Positions 61,617 through 64,000 of a DNA stretch of 64,000 nt are shown here, in pieces. This stretch comes from Fumia sp045615345. GTDB lineage: Bacteria > Bacillota > Clostridia > Oscillospirales > Ruminococcaceae. The notes beneath the pieces are model-generated. The model made no database searches and was not told the origin of the DNA. It saw nothing but the letters and a program-made list of their open reading frames with translations. The DNA lies in the NCBI GenBank assembly GCA_045615345.1, contig JAZLER010000010.1, positions 1 to 64,000 of the forward strand, written 5' to 3'. The translations under genes and the position numbers were made by a program. Every line of letters starts with the position of its first letter. Within the stretch, counting starts at the first letter, position 1.

Positions 61617-61692
61617 ATGTAGGGGACGGCATTTATGACGTCCCGAAAAAGGCTCCCTCTCACGAGGGAGCCTTTTGTTCACAAAAACTGAG
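61617..61692 (+). terminator. Repeat-borne terminator after suf
   Basis: A TGTAGGGGACGGCATTTATGACGTCCC palindrome (61618-61644) is followed by GGCTCCCTC-TCAC-GAGGGAGCC (61650-61670) with a TTTTGTT tail and ACAAAAACTGAGAGGTTGC. The second part matches the element at 17101-17154. It would also stop AraC transcription from the other side only weakly. Confidence 0.75.
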
Positions 61693-61700
61693 AGGTTGCA

Positions 61701-62567
61701 TCAATGCGACAAAAGCTTTGAATCCTTTCTTAATGCACTCGGAGTAATACCCTTATGCTTCTTGAACGCCTTGTTAAAATTCACAGTACTGTTAAACCCA
61801 CATTCTATTGCTATATCAAGCATTGTCATATTTCTGTTTGAAAGTATCATTCGTGTTGCCTTTTCAATGCGTTTTGCAGTGATATAATCCCAGAGCGAAA
61901 CGCCGTTTATCTCTCTGAAAATATGGCAAAAATAGTTGGGACTTAAGTTTGCAATATCCGAAAGCTCTTTTAAAGTAAGTGCTTCGCCTAAATGCTCATC
62001 AATGTAATTATAAACCGATAAAATATCGTTACCCTTATCAGCATGAATTTGCTTTCGGTACTTGTGATTACGCAGCAAATCCACTAAAATAAGATGCAGA
62101 TGAGCCTTTATGGCAAGGGTATACTGTGCCCCCTCGTTTAAAAGCTCGTTTTTAATCATACCATGATGAAACCTTAAAATCTCGGAATCTTCGGCAGGGA
62201 TTCTGTTGGAAAATTCAGGGCTGTGATAAAAGCAGAAATTTATATAGCTGTCCCCGAAGCTTTCGGAAAAATCCTCGTTTAAGTATCTTGGTTCAAAGTG
62301 CAGATTTGTAATTGAAAGTCCTTCTCCGTCAATCCGAGTAAGAGAATGATGCTCATTTGACGAAAACACAAAAACATCCCCCGGTGAAACCTGATAAACC
62401 GCCTTTTCGGTAGTATACTCCCCCGTACCGCTGTTCACAACAGTGATTTCAAAACGGGTATGGGAATGGCGCACATATTCTCTCACCCTCGGTTCAACAT
62501 TAACATTCCACATCTTCAAAAGCGGATTTCCGTTTTCAAGCAAAAGTTCACCTATAACTTCGGACAT
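61701..62567 (-). CDS. AraC-family transcriptional regulator
   Basis: 288 residues: an N-terminal cupin-like sensing domain (VRHSHTRFEITVVNSGTGEY, GDVFVFSSNEHHSL) and two C-terminal helix-turn-helix units (LTLKELSDIANLSPNYFCHIFRE and MTMLDIAIECGFNSTVNFNKAFKKHKG, the AraC signature). It probably senses a sugar or sugar acid. It is divergent from the enolase-superfamily gene with 123 bases between the starts, so it likely controls that gene. Confidence 0.92.
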   Translation of the reverse strand: MSEVIGELLLENGNPLLKMWNVNVEPRVREYVRHSHTRFEITVVNSGTGEYTTEKAVYQVSPGDVFVFSSNEHHSLTRIDGEGLSITNLHFEPRYLNEDFSESFGDSYINFCFYHSPEFSNRIPAEDSEILRFHHGMIKNELLNEGAQYTLAIKAHLHLILVDLLRNHKYRKQIHADKGNDILSVYNYIDEHLGEALTLKELSDIANLSPNYFCHIFREINGVSLWDYITAKRIEKATRMILSNRNMTMLDIAIECGFNSTVNFNKAFKKHKGITPSALRKDSKLLSH

Positions 62568-62690
62568 TATATCACCTCAATCGTAATATAGTTTCTATTT
62601 TCAGTAATATTTTTAATGAAATCAACTACTCAACTGTAATATAATTAGTATATATAAAAAAGTGAATTTTGTCAACAAAGGAGATTGATT

Positions 62691-64000
62691 ATGAATTATT
62701 GTTCAAACCCCTCAGATTTAAGAATCACAGATATGCGTTTTGTTGATATCGATGGTGCGCCCAAGCGTTGTACCATTTTGCGTATCGACACAAACCAGGG
62801 TATCTCAGGCTTTGGTGAAGTGCGTGACGCATCTTCAAAAACATATGCTTTGATGCTCAAAAGCCGTATTTTAGGCGAAAACCCCTGTAATGTAGATAAA
62901 ATCTTCCGTAAAATCAAACAGTTCGGCGGACCTTCCCGTCAGGGTGGCGGTGTAAGTGGCATCGAAATCGCTCTCTGGGACTTAGCAGGTAAAGCTTATG
63001 GTGTCCCCCTTTATCAGCTTTTGGGCGGTAAATTCCGTGACGAGATAAGAGTTTACTGTGACACCGATGTTGACGGTAAACACACAGGTCACGATATGGG
63101 ACTTGCCCTCAAAAAAAGAATGGATATGGGATTTACTTTCCTTAAAATGGACCTTGGTATCGGTCTTTTGCTTGACGAACCGGGCACACTTAACGCACCT
63201 TTAGGCTTTATCGATGATATGAAAAAGTACGCTTCTCATATCCTTAATGTTCAGGGTGGCTCTGTAACAGCCGATATGGTTCGCCACCAGAAGAGCTATT
63301 CCATCGTTACAACTGCACACCCTCATACAGGTATCCATCTTACTGAAAAAGGCCTTGACTTCCTTGAAAACTATGTAAAAGAAGTAAGAGAAGTAATAGG
63401 CTACGAAGTTCCTTTGGCTATCGACCATTTCGGTCATATCTGCGTTGAGGACTGTATTCGTTTTGCAAGGCGTATGGAACCGTATAACCTCGCATGGATT
63501 GAAGATATGGTACCCTGGATGTACACTGACCAGTATGTAAGACTTAAAAACTCCACCACTATCCCTGTCTGCACAGGTGAGGATATCTACCTCAAAGAAG
63601 GCTTTGAAACACTTATCAAAGCAGGTGGCGTTTCTGTAATCCACCCCGACATTCTGACTTGCGGTGGTGCGCTGGAACTCAAGAAAATCGCTGATATCGC
63701 TGACGAAAACGGCGTTGCAGTAGCTGTTCATATGGCTGAAAGCCCCGTTGCTTGCCTTGCCGCAGTACATACTGCAGCCGCTATGCACAACTGCTTGGCT
63801 TTGGAATTCCATTCCGTTGATGTTCCCTGGTGGGCAGATATGGTTAAGGGCATTGACAATCCCATCTTCAAGGACGGATTTATCAAGGTTCCCGAAAAAC
63901 CCGGTCTTGGCTTTGATGACTTAAATGAAGAAGTTTTGCGCGAGCACATCAACCCCAATATCCCCGGATACTTTGAACCCACAGACGAATGGAACAAAGA
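62691..64000 (+). CDS. Enolase-superfamily (mandelate racemase/muconate lactonizing type) sugar acid dehydratase, 3' end outside window
   Basis: ATG 62691 (AAGGAG upstream) is open to the right edge, 436 codons seen. N-terminal capping domain (LRIDTNQGISGFGEVRDASSK), then the TIM barrel: SGIEIALWDLAGKAYGVPLYQLLGG, KMDLGIG, metal ligands D in AIDHFGH, E in AWIEDM and E in CTGED, a loop GGALELKKIADIAD, and H in AVHMAES. The pattern fits MR-subgroup enzymes acting on sugar acids; the exact substrate is not readable. A roughly 45-residue insertion follows the KMDLGIG segment. Likely under control of the divergent AraC gene. Confidence 0.85.
   Translation, partial: MNYCSNPSDLRITDMRFVDIDGAPKRCTILRIDTNQGISGFGEVRDASSKTYALMLKSRILGENPCNVDKIFRKIKQFGGPSRQGGGVSGIEIALWDLAGKAYGVPLYQLLGGKFRDEIRVYCDTDVDGKHTGHDMGLALKKRMDMGFTFLKMDLGIGLLLDEPGTLNAPLGFIDDMKKYASHILNVQGGSVTADMVRHQKSYSIVTTAHPHTGIHLTEKGLDFLENYVKEVREVIGYEVPLAIDHFGHICVEDCIRFARRMEPYNLAWIEDMVPWMYTDQYVRLKNSTTIPVCTGEDIYLKEGFETLIKAGGVSVIHPDILTCGGALELKKIADIADENGVAVAVHMAESPVACLAAVHTAAAMHNCLALEFHSVDVPWWADMVKGIDNPIFKDGFIKVPEKPGLGFDDLNEEVLREHINPNIPGYFEPTDEWNK

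Overview
The window reads as a chromosomal segment of a strictly anaerobic, spore-forming member of the Clostridia, probably an uncultured gut Oscillospirales/Ruminococcaceae-like organism. The evidence is a set of oxygen-sensitive enzymes (class III ribonucleotide reductase, pyruvate formate-lyase, Rnf complex, a two-gene SUF system), sporulation genes (spoIVA, a SPOCS/LysM protein, the tepA-ylzJ-ftsK cluster, whiA), typical Firmicutes AGGAGG ribosome binding sites and TTGACA-N17-TATAAT promoters, and dockerin-bearing secreted proteins. No rRNA, tRNA, prophage, transposase or CRISPR array was seen. This assignment is inference from gene content only.

Layout. 1-5369 (minus, runs off the left edge): giant secreted phosphodiester glycosidase with Ig-like repeats. 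6003-9091 (minus): nrdD-nrdG with tandem NrdR boxes. 9399-13833 (plus): murA, walJ/yycJ, rlmH, typA. 14097-16859 (minus): secreted leucine-rich-repeat dockerin protein behind a structured leader. 17263-20132 (minus): sugar transferase, UDP-glucuronate decarboxylase and UDP-glucose dehydrogenase, a UDP-xylose module. 20129-25434 (minus): nth, an orphan fumarase beta subunit, a DivIVA-like protein, dnaE. 25512-28240: whiA, rapZ, murB. 28783-34656 (minus): ROK kinase, hprK, EamA transporter, DUF3006, ComEC-like hydrolase, YgiQ. 34908-38270 (minus): ftsK/spoIIIE, ylzJ, tepA. 38534-40126: DUF6062 protein and a divergent OGG-type glycosylase. 40562-42728 (minus): second LRR-dockerin gene with a related leader. 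42992-46300 (minus): pflB-pflA under a ZTP (pfl-motif) riboswitch. 46377-54905: DUF1622, a flavinylated FMN lipoprotein, then (plus) apbE, a NusG-II protein, a Gx-family membrane protein and rnfCDGEAB. 54987-59879 (plus): LTA-synthase-like enzyme, SPOCS/LysM protein, spoIVA. 59967-61608 (plus): sufC and sufB/D. 61701-64000: AraC regulator divergent from an enolase-superfamily dehydratase that runs off the right edge.

How it works together. The apbE-to-rnfB block is a coherent energy module: ApbE can attach FMN to the Ser/Thr motifs visible in RnfD, RnfG and the neighbouring lipoprotein, and Rnf couples ferredoxin oxidation to NAD reduction and ion pumping. PFL feeds formate and acetyl-CoA, and its control by ZTP ties it to one-carbon and purine status. 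The two LRR-dockerin proteins and the giant glycosidase, which has a possible cohesin-like domain, suggest a cell-surface assembly.

The most unusual points are the RnfD-RnfG fusion, the terminated structured leader shared by both LRR-dockerin genes, the ZTP riboswitch whose terminator reuses the aptamer's 3' end, and several families of short palindromic repeats scattered between genes. One of these families also serves as a transcription terminator.
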